This document shows, in pieces, positions 11,206-25,300 of a stretch of 64,000 nucleotides of DNA (the stretch's first letter is position 1; every line of letters begins with the position of its first letter). The position numbers were made by a program, and so were the translations under genes. The stretch is from Hymenopus coronatus (Eukaryota > Arthropoda > Insecta > Mantodea > Hymenopodidae): contig CM060896.1 in the NCBI GenBank assembly GCA_030762935.1, positions 17,041,527 through 17,105,526 of the forward strand, written 5' to 3'. Under the pieces are notes generated by a model. That model ran no database searches. It worked only from the letters and a program-made list of their open reading frames with translations, and had not been told where the DNA came from.

Positions 11206-11532
11206 CAGTATATATGGAATCAGTGAGAAGAAACTGCAAAAAAGTCGAATTATACTTTAGGTGATGCTTACATCCCATTATGTAAAGCACTTTATATGCA
11301 AGTATGCGATATTCAACTTCAATAATAATATTTACTTTTGTTTTGTTCAGCTGTGGGATGAAATTCTCTCTAGTCAATTAAGTAATTTTATTCAATTCCC
11401 AACGGGACATTCAAGTTCCTGTGCATAAATGCAGATGATCATAAAGAACGTGTTGTCACAATTATTTCCAACTCAGGTATCTTCATGACATAATTACAGC
11501 TGAAATTTGTAGGCTTTCACAGCCGGAGTCAG
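11206..11532. other. no distinct feature
   Basis: AT-rich spacer. Its last part, GTAGGCTTTCACAGCCGGAG at about 11510-11529, probably belongs to the hairpin element that follows. Confidence 0.35.
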
Positions 11533-11738
11533 TATAAGAAAAATTATTATCCAGGCTTGTAGGCTGTGGTCTACTGGGCTCCTCCATCATCTTCCCAGAC
11601 GTGACTGAGGTTGAGACCTCCACCAGGACACTTTGATCGCACTACCACTGAAGATGTCTGCCACAGACGAAACGTCTGGGAAGATGGAGGAGCTCAGTAG
11701 ACCACGGCCTACAAGCCCGGATAATAATTTTTCTTATA
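11533..11738 (+). repeat. hairpin element with hammerhead-like core
   Basis: Arms at 11533-11602 and 11672-11738 are inverted copies of each other with about three substitutions and one 3-nt gap. At the tip, CCCAGACGT pairs with ACGTCTGGG. The loop contains CTGAAGA (11648-11654), a perfect GTCTG/CAGAC stem and GAAA (11669-11672), in the order of the conserved core of a hammerhead ribozyme. The base expected at the cleavage position after the closing stem is G, which would prevent cleavage. Hammerheads of this sort are known from the terminal repeats of Penelope-like elements, so this may be a Penelope end in inverted configuration. That link is inference. Confidence 0.5.
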
Positions 11739-13235
11739 ATTACAGCTGTTTTAAATTTCACTATTTCCCCATTGCAATCCATGTATTGCGCGCGACCTCG
11801 CATGGCTTCTGCCCTCCAAGAAAATCTTTTATTTCCGACACGCATAGCTCTCTGCGCAGCCAGAGGTGTGGGGGCTTGATGTGATATGACTAAGAATATG
11901 TTTTAATCTCCCAATGTATCTCATATTTTGAATAAACTCACTAATTAGTCTTTTCCAATTGTTATTTCAAGCATCTTGTGTTAATAGAATCTCTTTCCAG
12001 CTCAAGTACATTCATTACTCCATACTCTTCTGCTCACTAGTTTAGGTACAAAGCTTATGAAAACATTTGGACTAAAGCAAAAGGTAAAAAATAACTTTAA
12101 TAAAACACTAAATGCCAAATTCAGTTATTGAAAAAATATATTTCTCAAAAAACAGTGACATGGCAATGCAAATGCTTCAATGGAGAAATGCTCCTGCATT
12201 ACAGTAAATCCTTATACCAAATGTAATTGGAAAATAAATTTGAGTGTTTCTTACTGGTACCAGCCAATTTTGCATACACCTACCAAATTTTTTTGAAGCC
12301 CTATATAATTATAATCTCAAACTTAATTTAAAAACTAAATAAATAATTGCATAAGAAGCACATAATCAGTGTACAGAATACTGGTGCAGATTATCAAAAC
12401 CAGCATTTTTATATTACAGTAGACTCATGATTAAGTGAGGTTATGATAAACCAATGAAGTTGTTGAAAAAACACATTTTTTGTACATGTTGAATGATACC
12501 ACAGCAATGCAAGATGTTGCTTGTAAACTGTCAATTAGATTGAAGTTCTGGTTACATTGACATTTTATCAGATTATTATGGTGGTGGTTAAATCTGTGTA
12601 GGCCTATTCTAGGCAAGTATTGCCGCATGAATAATAAAAGAGAAAAGGTGCACTACTTCTCTGGAAACCAAATGTAATGCAATTAAAAACTTGCAGCTGA
12701 TTTGTTGATATGGCCATTAATCTTAAAGAGGAGAGCAACACTAATGTGAAAAACCACGAAAAACATCACATTATAAGGAACTGAAAGGGTTCAAAACTGC
12801 TACAGCAAGTACAGTGTATGCCACTTGATCTAATGTCCCTGCAGATAGTGTTAAGAATTTTTTAATCATTAGGAGCCATTATCACATTTCATTATCTGAG
12901 GTAGCCTTCTCTAAAAACTTGGATAATCATGAGTCTTCTGTATAACCAGAAATGATGGCAGAAATTTATTTCTAGCTGAATAATCTTTCAGAATAAAATC
13001 TTCAGTGTCTTATTTTTCTTGCAGATCATTATTATGGTTAGAGGTTTTGACTTTTGGATTGCACTGTTTCTAAGTGTACACTTTGTCTCTTCAAGACATG
13101 TCAAGCATGTGATGAGGTTTTATACCACACACACACAATGTAACAAATCACCAAAGCATTATCACCCAAAACCATTTCTTTACTGATGTTCAAATGTTAG
13201 TGCAAATGAAAGAGCACTGATGGTTGCGTTGCTCC
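11739..13235. other. downstream flank and 3' untranslated region of the cyclophilin gene
   Basis: No second gene is recognised. The part nearest 13235 must include the 3' untranslated region of the minus-strand cyclophilin gene. A minus-strand AATAAA (plus-strand TTTATT, 12965-12970) lies about 270 nt beyond the stop codon and is a plausible polyadenylation signal. Other such hexamers exist, so the true end is uncertain. Confidence 0.4.
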
Positions 13236-13370
13236 TTAGGCAACAGCATCATCTTTGGTGACAGAGAATGGTTCAGCCACAGGCTCGGCTCCACTATCTA
13301 CAATAAGGACATCATTCACAGGCCTGTCACGTCCATCTGTTGCTGAATTCTCAATTTTACGGATAATATC
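13236..13370 (-). CDS. PPIB: cyclophilin exon 4 (C-terminus and stop)
   Basis: Acceptor TCTGTTTTAG|GATATT. The exon encodes 44 residues, [20 protein letters not shown] followed by [20 protein letters not shown] and DAVA, then TAA at 13238-13236. This is the usual last strand plus a short tail of PPIB. Confidence 0.95.
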   Translation of the reverse strand, partial: DIIRKIENSATDGRDRPVNDVLIVDSGAEPVAEPFSVTKDDAVA

Positions 13371-16300
13371 CTAAAACAGAATAATGATATTAACAAGGAC
13401 ATCAGCAAAATGCTTATATTTTTCTAAATAGATCAGAAGGATCTTAGAAGCTTAGAAGAATTGAAACAACAAAAAGTTACAACAATGATAGCATCAGCAT
13501 TTAGAACAAAAGTGTTGCTTCCTTAGTCCAAAAATACCATCACAGAGAGTGTGCAATTATTGTGTATCCTTTAAGCACAAACAAGATTACAGCAGACTCA
13601 ATGAAGTTACACGTGGCTTTGCGCTTAATTTAATTTGGGATGTTCTACAACCTATTCATTTGTTATTCTTTAAGTAAACATATTTACAGTGCATGTAATA
13701 ATTAATTTTCAACTGCAAAGCTCTATTACACAAAATAATATTGTAAAATTAAAAAATAAATGCCCAAGAACTTGGGATGTGTGTAATTCTGCCCTCCGAG
13801 TAAGGATTAAACCAAATGCTCAACAAACTTTCACAAGAAATGTTAATGTTCTATATTGATTCTTCAAATCTTTTTATCCTATGTTCATATTTTTCAGCCT
13901 CCTGAAATGGAAGCTCTTAAAATTTTCCCTCATCCAACAACGCACAATAAATGTGATAACATGAAATTCATATTAAAATATTCAGTGCAGTAAATGTACA
14001 AAATTTACATGCAAAATATTTGGAAATATAGTTTTATAAAAATCCTGGTACTACTGTTTCTTCCTGTCATTCTTCCTTGTACAACAGGGAACTACAACAG
14101 ACAGTAGAAAGAACACCAGTTCCTAGGCTATAAAAATTTCTAGTCCATATTTTACTTTTCACATCATGTATTATTATTACAATAACCAAAGCCTGTTATA
14201 AAATATGCACAATTTATATCCTGCAACCATAGAATTCACATGTGATAAATATCTTACGAGGGAGAATTGACTTTCAGTTCACTAATCCATTATTTAATAT
14301 TTTGTACATGTTTAGTACTCATCAGTTACTTCTGGTTATCACTAGAGGCCCCTAGTAATATCAAATTTCAAAACAAAGAGTGCACGAGCTGCATCTTGTG
14401 GTTGCTCTGAGGATAGCACAGAGGTAAAACCTATCCTGGCACTGTGTATTAGTACAGTACACTCAGGCTATAAGTTCAGGTTAGAGACGTCTCACATTAT
14501 TACATACTAATGTTTTGTCATGCCTAAGGTAAAAATCTGCAGTACTTTGAATAAGCCCCACCTCCAGAAAATTAAAACTTGTGTAAAAAGGCATACAGGC
14601 AAACCATAATTGACAAATATGTATGCTGTTTTGCAGGTTGTCCCCCATGGTATAGGAGTAATGTGCTCACCTCTGGTTCACAAGGTGATGGATTTTTTCA
14701 GGCATAAAAATCCTTAGCATGGTTTTCTTCAGAAGGAAAGTAAAGCCTTGGTACCATGTTGTAGATTTACACCACATAAAAGAACCTCAAGCCTGGTAGA
14801 CAGACCTCTGAGAAAAATTAAGTGATCTTTCATGCTCAACATAGAATGGGGTGTTAAGAACCACAGCAGTTAAAGAGCATTCATAAGTAAAACTTAATTT
14901 CAATTTGTTTTGCTAGTCAATTAACTCTACTACAACAAACTTTATGAGCAAGGAGGCAAAAGATTACAGCAAAATCAAAAACTGTGAAATTATAATTTTA
15001 TCTACCATACAACATGCAGACAAGGTATTTCATTACACCCAAAAACTCAATACTGAGATTTTACTGGAAGCACATGTTTTGCTTGAATTTTGAGTAAACA
15101 CCAGTAAGCAACATTATAGCACACTGAGGGAGGAATAGATAAGTGCAGGAAGACAGTACCAGTCATCAACCAGGCAGAGGATGTGAACAAAGTTACCGAA
15201 AACGTTCCAGAATTACAGCACCAATAAAGAAATAAGTAGAGCTTTATTTCTTAATAGAGGACATAATGATTAATATTATGCACATTATTTTCAATTAACA
15301 TTATTAACAAGTTATTTATTATTCGTCAGCATTTGCTACTACGTACACTGTTTACTCTGGCAAAATGGCAACCATAAATGCAAAGATTGAGCAGCGGGTG
15401 TGTATAGTGTATTCCCTTATTCCCCCATAACCTACAAAAAAGTGAAATAAAAACCATTTCTGCTAATATTTATCTCTATTAGTATAAAGAACAAAAAAGA
15501 ATAAGCTTTTGTAAGAACAGTTTGTTGCAGAATAGTTAGAGAAAGTCATATGAATATTATCATTAAGTAGCATTTTTTTCTTATTTTAGAGCAGTTAACT
15601 TTAAGTTTTGGCATTTTAGAGCAGTTACCTCAATTTTTGCCATACTTAGTAAAATGGTTTCAGGTTTGTGTTTATTTTATTTTAATGGTATTTGGCTGAT
15701 AGTTTGTCACTGTTAGTGCCAAGGTATTTGTAATTGATTTTGAGCTATATAGGATTGTCAAATTACTGTTGAGTAGTTTGTTTTATTTTATAATTTGCTC
15801 TGCCCTTAAGATAGCATTCAGCTGTAAAATATAGTAAAATCCTATCCTATGATTACTCTCCAGATTATAATGCTATCCTGTTCATTATGCTTTATTATAA
15901 AGTCCCTGGATGTTTTATATTGAAATTACATGATTTTATCCTCTTTAACACTTCCAAATTCTGCTATTAGCGCTTTCTTTGGCTAAAAAATGAACAAAAA
16001 TATTGCTTATAATTTACAATGCTTTTAATGTTTTAAACAGTATGATGAGAAAATATTTTGACAGTACTCAGCGGTCAAGTGCTCGAACCTTACCTGGAAA
16101 ACCGCTACAGTCAGTACTATTGGACAATTATCTTGAATGCAATTTTATTTTCAAAAGGCTCCTTGCTAATGCAGTAATCCTTTTGGTCTGCCTTTGAATT
16201 CTACACAGTACAAAATGGCTAAGCATAATTGTAATTAGTGGTATGAGTACGTAGTAATCAACATTCTCATTTTTTCATTAGAAATAAATTTATTGTACTT

Positions 16301-19300
16301 TATTTCTCACTATTTCGTATTTAATAAATTATATACAATGTGTAACACTATCCTGATTATTACATGTTTAGGCCACAGTCCCTTGAAGAGCATAACTATG
16401 GGGATATACTTTATACTATGGATTTCATTTATAACAGATGCATAGAACATATGTATGCATATTTTGCTTTCACTGCAGTGACATCAGTATTGCACATGAC
16501 ACTCTCCGCCCTACATTTATCAGTTTTTTATACTGTGTTAGTTGTTGCCATCAGAGTGTAAAGACTGGAGTTTGCTCATTGTGCATCTCAAAAGTGAAAG
16601 TTTAAGACAGCTCTGCCATGGGTGAATTACATCAGAGTATTTTTATTAGCCCACTGAAATACCTACCAAAGATTCACTCTTGAACAAAGAATTTTTACAC
16701 AGGATACATATGTAAAAACTTAATCATGTAGAAGTGTGCAAACTTTCAGGAGAAATGTTCTGGTATTCCAGATCCAGGTAGAGAAACTATTAGATATCCA
16801 GTTAATAAGAATAACAGAATCACTTAAACCTTAAGAGCATGATAGAAATGTCCTAACTGAGGAAAAAATTTATAAAACTGGAGTAATATTCAAACACTCC
16901 CTACATATGTATAGCATGACGTGTAGCACAGAAACATCCCTGTTTATAGAACTGATTACTTTTAAAACCAAAACCCTACAGTGTGACTATTGTTCATTAA
17001 TTACAATCTCATGATGGTAAGGAATGCCTTAATGTGGATGGACACCATTTTCAACACAACTTATAAAAAGGTTTATATTCACAGTAGAATGGAAAACCAC
17101 CCACTGGATGGAGCATACACATGCATGATCTTCAGCCCGAATATAAGGAATGTATAATAGTAGGAAAAAGGCATGCTATATGATATACAGGGTGGGAGGA
17201 GAGTAGTGCAAATAATTTGATATTTAGTACAGATAAATGTATTTAACTATTTAAGTGAGGCTTATTTTGTCCACTTGCTAATAGCATTGCTATAAATGAA
17301 TCATACATTTCAAGGTCTAACCTGTTTTGAATGGCCCTGCATTATGTCTCTCCTAAGTTTACATATAACACACAATGGTGTTTAGTACAACTTGCACATC
17401 ACCGATCTAAAATCATGCACTCACAGCAAGGAAACGAGGAAGCAAATCAGTCACAAACTTTCCTTTACACAATGAATACTTTAAATATGCTGAATTACCA
17501 GATACTCATTTAATTTTATACTGCAACTAGGAAATCTGCCAATGCTGGTAGTGACTGCATCATTGGCAACTTCTATATAGTCATCTATTTCTCACCTTTG
17601 TAAGAGCAAGAGGTCAATGCTTACATGCTGGTTTGAGTTATGCATTTCTTCAATAAAACCAAATTTAAACAAATGTCATTATGTTCAATACTTTTAAGTT
17701 GAAGCCTGAACACATTATGAATCCTATCAGATAATGCTGTATGACAAAAATATACGGTTATGCAGATTTGTTTCAGAGCAACCAATATTTCCCTCACATC
17801 ACACCAGCTATAGTCGGGCAGAGGAGAATCAACCATGTGTCCTTATGTAAACAATCACCAAACATCTGAGACAGGGAAAAGTAGCCATCCTAAAACACTG
17901 TGAAAACTTCATGAATTTTAGGGAAAAAAAAAAAAAAAAAATGTAAAATACTGAATATCAAATTTTCCTCAAACACTGCCACAAATTTATAAGTGCTATG
18001 TGGGAAACACACAGAAGCTAGAGCAATAATCATCCCAGTTTGTACATATAATGCTGATACCTCTGCCTTGTATTTTCCTGCTTATTTAAAATATTAGTAC
18101 TCACGAAGGAGAGAATTTGTATATTTTTCCAAATGCTTCCTTTTATCTTTTATAAATATGCTAGCGACATTCTGGATAACATCAGAAGGCCAACAGATTA
18201 CACTAGGGTAGTGGCATACATAAAAATACTAAGGGTAGGATATTATGAGTGGTTAGTTTCGTTTTCTGGTTGTAGTTTTGCATAGGATCTACAGTTTTCA
18301 AGAGTACAATAAGATACAAATTTAAGAGCTTTTTTAGCAGAAAAATTTCCTTGTTGCCAGTTCTTCTGCTGTGACACCAGTCTTTCAGCATATGCTAGCA
18401 TGTGGACTGTGTAGTTCTTGAAAGTATACGGATAATACAAACCTGTCTTCTGCTATAACTTTCAAGATAATTACATAAGGATTTTCATAGCAGAAACATT
18501 TGTGTAAAGATGTTGTGGTATGTTTTTATTTGTGCTGTATCTGTGCTCTCATTATTGTTTGTGGTATTTTTAGCTGGTGTCAGTAAACGAGGTAAACCTC
18601 TGCAGTCGGATGCAAGAGAAAATGTTTGCAATGTACATAAATTCTTTGCTGAAGAATTTGAATCTTTAAAACATGGAAATTCAACTGTACCTGTCGGCAA
18701 TATCTTAGAAAGACCTGCTGCAGCAACTGGTGTATCTACTTGCACAATTCGTAGAGTCATTCAAGAAATGAAGACATGCAAAGTCAGTGGAATAGTACTG
18801 TGAGCTCCTGGGAAGAGGCGATCTCACGGAGCACCTCAGAAAAATGTTGTGGATTTGTTTACAGCTGCAGCAATAAGAAGAGATATGTTCTCTATATAAG
18901 GAGCATTTTATTCTGAGTTTAAATGATATAAATGACTATTTAGTGAAAGCTGATATCTTTCAGTGGGCTTTGCAACAAATTTTAAAAAATAGACAAATTT
19001 AGTTATGTGGTCAATAACAATGGCCACAAATATTTGATGGAGAGATTCAACATTGTATTCAAGCAATTTTATTTCCTTAGAAAACTGAACAACTTATGTT
19101 CCACTGGTCGTCCTATAATTTACTTAGAAGAAACATGGGTTAAAATAAATCACACCAAAAGCAAGAATGTGGATGTCTGAGGGACCAGATGGAGACTATG
19201 ACACCCATCTTAAAATGCCCTTAGGTAAAGGACTGTGATTCATCATTGTTCATGCCGGATCTTTAGACAGATTTATTCCTGGGTTCTTAAGTGTTTCAAA

Positions 19301-22300
19301 CTTAAATCCACTCGAGACTATTATGAAGAAATGGATGCTGATGTATTTAAAGAGTGGTTTATAAACCAGTTTTTTTTAATATTTCCAATAGCAGCATTAT
19401 TGTTATAGACAATGCATCACATCATTTAAGGGAACTAAATAAAGCACCAATATCATCTTCCAAAAAATTAGATATACAGACATGGCTGCAAGAAAAAAAT
19501 ATTAATTATCACCCTTGCTCAACAAAACAAGTGCTCTATGAATTGATAAAATTGAATAAGGGTATAGTTAAGACGTATGAAATAGATGCAATAGCTAAAG
19601 GCTGAGGTCATGAAATATTGCGGCTGTCACATTTTCATTGTGATTTTAATGCCATCAGACTAATACGGGCGCAAATTAAGGGGGACATTGCAAAACATAA
19701 CAAAACTTTTAAATCTTCTGATTTTGAAAATCTATTTCACAATGCCATGCTAATAGTTACTATTGACAATTGGTTAAACGCTGTGAGCATGTAAAAGAGG
19801 TACATTATTATTGGGAGAAAGATGGTCTGGTAGACGAAGTTCTGGAACACTTTGTAATTAACTTAAGACTCTGAAAGTGATGAAAAGGAAGAAAAAAAAT
19901 ATGCACAAGAAGTTAAGAGTGCTGCCACTGCTTCGTCAAGTGTACAGATTCCTGGGGTACAACCCCTTCCCCCTGACAGATTCATCACAACACTGTGTGC
20001 ATGCAAGAGGGTGAGCATTGCCCCCTTTTTCTAAAAATCTCTGCCAATTTATCCCAGCTATACCATATTACCACTACATACTAACCATTCCTTTCAATAT
20101 TTTTCCAAAGACAACATGTCTGCCATCAAGCCATGGTGTCTGCTTAGTGGTAATAAAGAACTGAGAGCCATTAGTGTCCTTTCCAGCATTTGCCATGGAC
20201 AGCCAACCAGCTCCATAATGCTTTAGCTTGAAGTTTTCATCAGCAAAACGCTCTCCATAGATACTTCTTCCTAAAAACAAACAAATACATCAGTACCAAA
20301 TAATATTAGCTGAATGCCTCTGTGGTCCACCGGTTAGTATTCTATTCTCAATCCAAAGTTTCAGATTCAATTTCATACTGGGTGGGGCAATATATTTTTA
20401 ATGATAATTACTTCTAACTTCTGCATGGTCTGGAATTATCAATGTAGGAGTAACTTTGAGTGCATCTAACAAAAACAAAACTCTCAATTATCCACAGTCA
20501 TAGAAGAAAATGTTACTGTGGATAAAGCAAAATAGCATGATAACCCAAAAATGGTCCCACTCTATGGCATGCAGTTATATAATGCATATTTTATATACAG
20601 GCTAAAAGGTGACCTATGATCATTCTTGAACAGGATGACTATAATGAATAGAGCAGAATATCATAGTGCAATAATTTTGATGCTTGAAAAGTAGTTTTTG
20701 AGTAAAAAGCAAAGATATTAATTCTTTTAAATGAGATTTTATAAACCTTAACTACTTTTTGCAAACTGAATTATTTTGTAAATGTTTAAATACATTTGAA
20801 CGGACTGAAACGTATTAAGTCAGATTTTGCAACTTTTCAGGAGAAGAAAAAAACATTATGTCTTCCAAAAAATAAAGTAAATTGATTGTTTGTTTATGTT
20901 AATCCATAGTATAATTCCCTATGTCTTGATAGAGAGACCAATTTAATACCTCATAAACATTTGAAAAACTATTTTGTCAAATTGACTTAATGCTTTTCAG
21001 CTGTGGCCGTTCTTTACACTTCATAAACACATTAGATATCTTCATTTTGCACTTCATAAACACATTAGATATCTTCATTTTGCACTTCATAAACACATTA
21101 GATATCTTCATTTTGCACTTCATAAACACTTTAGAGATTTTAATTTTGTATGCCATTCTTGTTTTTTTTTTTGCCTATAACCACCCTCCTTCAATATAAA
21201 GATTGTTAGCAAAATACAAGTTACATAGGGTATGCGTAGTAAATTATAAAACACAAAGTTACTTATGGCAGCTGAAATTTCAAGATTTCCCCTTCAATTT
21301 GTGTTGGTTTGTCATATCAAAATTATTAAATAAACAGAATGCTATAAATTGAAACAATTTGTGACAATATAAAATTAAAGTTACATAGGGGTATTGCAGG
21401 GAAACAAAACAAAGTTACTTATGGCAGATGACCTTATAAGAATTCCCCTTCCTTTTGTTTTGTTGGCCATTTAAAAACGTTACTTTAAAAATGCAGTGTG
21501 TCATGTGGAGCATATTTGACACCCTTTCCAATGTCTAGTAACTATTTTAAATTTATGGTTACCTTGCCCTTACATGGTGAAGTCATGGTTTGTTAATGAT
21601 GAAGGTTTACCTAGAAAAAAGTGTGTTTTATTGGATAGTTAATGTAGAACGATGCTTTGACTTCTCCAATCTTTTGTTATATCGAAATTGCTTGAATTTT
21701 AGAGAAAACGCTTGTTTCATGTCCCTCGAGAGTTTTTCACTTTCCCTGGATACAACAGTTTTCTTGTAGAAGGACGGCCACCATTTATCAAAATTTATAA
21801 TCTCGGCGAATTCCACTATATGAACTTCCAGTTTATTTCTGTAATTGGCTAAAATTTCAACCATATTCTTTGGGGTGTACGTTCTGTCAACACTGGTAAT
21901 TTTCTTTTTCAACACACCAAAATTTCTATCACATGGTAAGTATGAATGACCACATTCAGGAAAATTATTGGTGAGTGAAATCTACTTGCAGTCAAACCCA
22001 TACACATTTTCACCACGATATGATTTTTATTTTGTCTCACCCATCTGTTTGAAAATCAAGTAAGATGTTTCACAGAGTCTGAAACATGATGTTTAACATA
22101 GTGATAGAGAAAAAAAACACATCTCATTGGCACCTTTATTCCCATCAGCCTCATGATAAAGGTATACTACAGAGCTGTCTGTTTTTAAATATTGAACCCA
22201 CAACTGATGCATATAAAAATTTCTGGAAAAGGCAAATTTTGCTTGAAGTCAAAGGCTATGGCAGAAATATCTTCATTTTGAAGACAGTGGACTTCATCTC

Positions 22301-25300
22301 CTTCAGGCTACTATAAAACTTATGGCTCCTTTGGATATAAACATCCAAATCTGTCTTAGAAGCAACTTTTGAATTTTTTCAAAAAGATGAGGACTTTATA
22401 GTTTTGCATTAAGTTCCACACAAAGAGAGCAAACATCTATTTGAAGCCTACTAATTTGCAAAATTTTCACAAAAGTACTTCTATAAAAATTATATTCAAT
22501 ACGTGTGTCTGGGTCATTCACAGTACAATTCAAACATCGATTTGCTACAAAGTCTAGCATCAAGATAAACAATATCCTTCCTAGCATAATGGGAAGACTT
22601 TAGCACAAATGATTTTATATGCTCATTTATTGTGTTTAGAATGACTTCAGAAAGTTTGTTTCCCTTAGGTTTTTTTTTCTTGTTTATCATGCAGCATTTC
22701 TTTGCATAACAATGCACGAGTTACCATAAATACTCATTTCATGCCAACTGCATGAAGACTACAAAAAGTTTTTTGACAAACTAGTTCTTTTTGTTCCAAC
22801 CATTACAAATCACTTTTTCTGTTCATCCGTACCAGGCTTATGTGGTTTTCATTGCTCGATATAATGTACTTCAATATAACTACGTAAATAAAAATCTTTG
22901 AGCATTTTTGTTGGGAATATTCAGAAATGCTGTGAATATTACTTTTTTTCCATTGTCGCCAATTCTCTCGAAACAACGTTTATGACACCTATAACGAAAC
23001 GAAAATTATGTCTTAGAAATAGGTCATTGCAATATTTTTTACAATTTTATCATACTGTATATAGTGTGTACGTACTGAAAATAATTTGTATTATAACTGG
23101 TCATGGGAAATAATACTAACACAATATACTCTGATTCTTTTTTCTTCAACATGCTTGCCTTTGTAGCTAGTATATGCTAAACATTTAGTAAAAGATTGTT
23201 TACTCACATTTTTCTGGTCCAAAAAATTGTTCCTTTTTCATTTAGGCAACATTATTATACCCTTCACTATATCAAATCTCACAAACGATGATTCACATTG
23301 CATTGAAACATTGATATCAAATGCCGTGAAATTGACAGTAATCGAAACACAGCATCTGGTTGGTTAACCCATAACCTCGTGCACTGCATCACTGAATGGC
23401 AGGAAGTCAGACTTAATGCTTTGCTCCTCCATATGCTTTACCACAGCATTTTGTACAAGGAGAAGGCTGACTTAATTCTTTTTGCACCGAACGATTGGTC
23501 TTACTTAACTACATTATGCTAAATAAAATAATAATAATAATAAATTTTTGAACTTAATGCCTTTTAGCTCCAACCGATTCATTTAGAATACAAACAATTT
23601 ACTCTATTTCTGGCAGTAACTTTGTGGCCCTCATTCAGGAGGTCCTTGGTTGAAATCCCATGGATCAACCAATCTGAATGGAGTTTCTTTTTATGGTTTA
23701 CTTCAGCTGCCAAGGTAAATACTGGACTGGATGTTTAATCCATGACCTAAATCTCCACCTTCAGGCTAAAAAAATAGCAAAACTGAAAATAGATGATAAA
23801 ACCAGATGGCAAACCCAGCACCACCGGCTTATCATGGAAAACAAAATAATATGATGTAAAGGGGCGAGATCTTGAAGGCTGCCTGCATACTGTCTGAGAG
23901 CAGATGGTGAAAAAGCAGCTCTAATACCATCTGCTTGGCACAAGGCAAAAGTGATATGCTGCAGGGATGAGACCATTGTCCAGCACAAACTAATTGAGTA
24001 GCTAACAGATCCATTACAATATGACCAAGTGATTAGAGCAAAGTTACACAAATATAATAAAATTCACTCTTTAATTTGTGTTGGTTGACTCTATATTGTT
24101 AGCCATACAGGCTACTCAAAAGTCAACTCTGTAAGATAGAAATGCCTATCAGTTGTCTCACTTTACAAATGCTGAGTAACCAGAAGAGCTACTTATTTAT
24201 GCTAAAACACATTGCAATGTGGCAGCAGCAGCAAAAATTTATCAAGAAAGATTTCCAAATAGATGAGCACCACATCATAGGACTTTTTTTTCTTCATCTA
24301 TTAGGGAGTTCTATATACAGAAGCTTATCTTTGAAAAGTTTTGCAATTCTCAAAGAAAGGCAGCATAATCCTGTAACTTGGGCTTTTCAAACTTTTAACT
24401 TTATAAACAAGTTATATTAATAATTTGCCCACAGCTCCACATTCTGTATAATATTTAGTTTATATTAAAATCATGTGTGGTTTTGTTTACTTGTACACCA
24501 GAAGTGTTTATTTCTTTATCATACCAGAAGTAAAATAATTAAAATTTAATGTATTGAATTTGCTATGTTGCAATAGTGTGTAAAACAGAACAGTAATTAT
24601 CTCAAGAGCAGAACTTCAAAGGACATTTTTATAAAGAAAAAGCTCTAAACAAAGTGCTTGTTCACAGTTTAAAAAGATGAACACAAGTAACCTTTCATTC
24701 ACTATTCAAGGAAATTCATTTCACCAGCAAACATCAGGCTTATCAATGGGCAATCCACTCTCGGCTTTCCTGACAAATTTAGCTATGGGATATTTTGAAA
24801 CTCACATCACCAAGACATTTATTCTTATTTTGAAGTTCTGGGTCAGATATGTGGATGATATATTTGCAATAATGAACCACAACTTAGAAGACGCAGTGAA
24901 ACTCTTAAACATGCAAGAAACCTCTATAAACTTTACGGTTTAAATTGAGAAAGATAATACCTTGCCTTTCTTGGATTTGAAAATCATGAAAAATAACTGC
25001 ACATAATTTAGAATACATAGGAAAGAAACCCACACAATAAACTACATCAGGACAAATGGCTTTAACATAAATGCAGCACATAGAGAAACTGCTTAAAACA
25101 ACCAAGATAACAAAAAATGATAAAGCAAAAGAGAAGAAAGCAGATATTTATAAAATCAAATGCAAGAGTTGCAAAAAAATCTACTTACAAAAAACTAAAA
25201 CGAGGCTTAAAGAATGTTTTTATCCATTGAAAACAGAGAAATGGATAAATAGGCAGTAGCATACCAAGCGAAACCAAAATAAAAAATATGGTATATTTTT

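Larger units (their letters stand above)
13371..20085 (-). other. cyclophilin intron 3 (about 6.7 kb)
   Basis: A phase-0 intron with GTTAGT donor and TGTTTTAG acceptor. It holds a tRNA-type SINE, two fragments of the dispersed repeat, a DDE_3 transposase pseudogene and otherwise AT-rich DNA (including 15560-18500) in which nothing else was recognised. Confidence 0.9.

Noticed and set aside
11633..11884. 83-codon plus-strand frame
   Set aside because: Its first third is the hairpin element and the rest has no domain.
21018..21149. CRISPR-like direct repeats
   Set aside because: Units are directly adjacent without spacers, and the genome is eukaryotic; this is a minisatellite.
20990..21199. 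69-codon frame with an 11-residue repeat
   Set aside because: The repeat unit is 33 bp, so any open frame repeats automatically. There is no other sign of coding.
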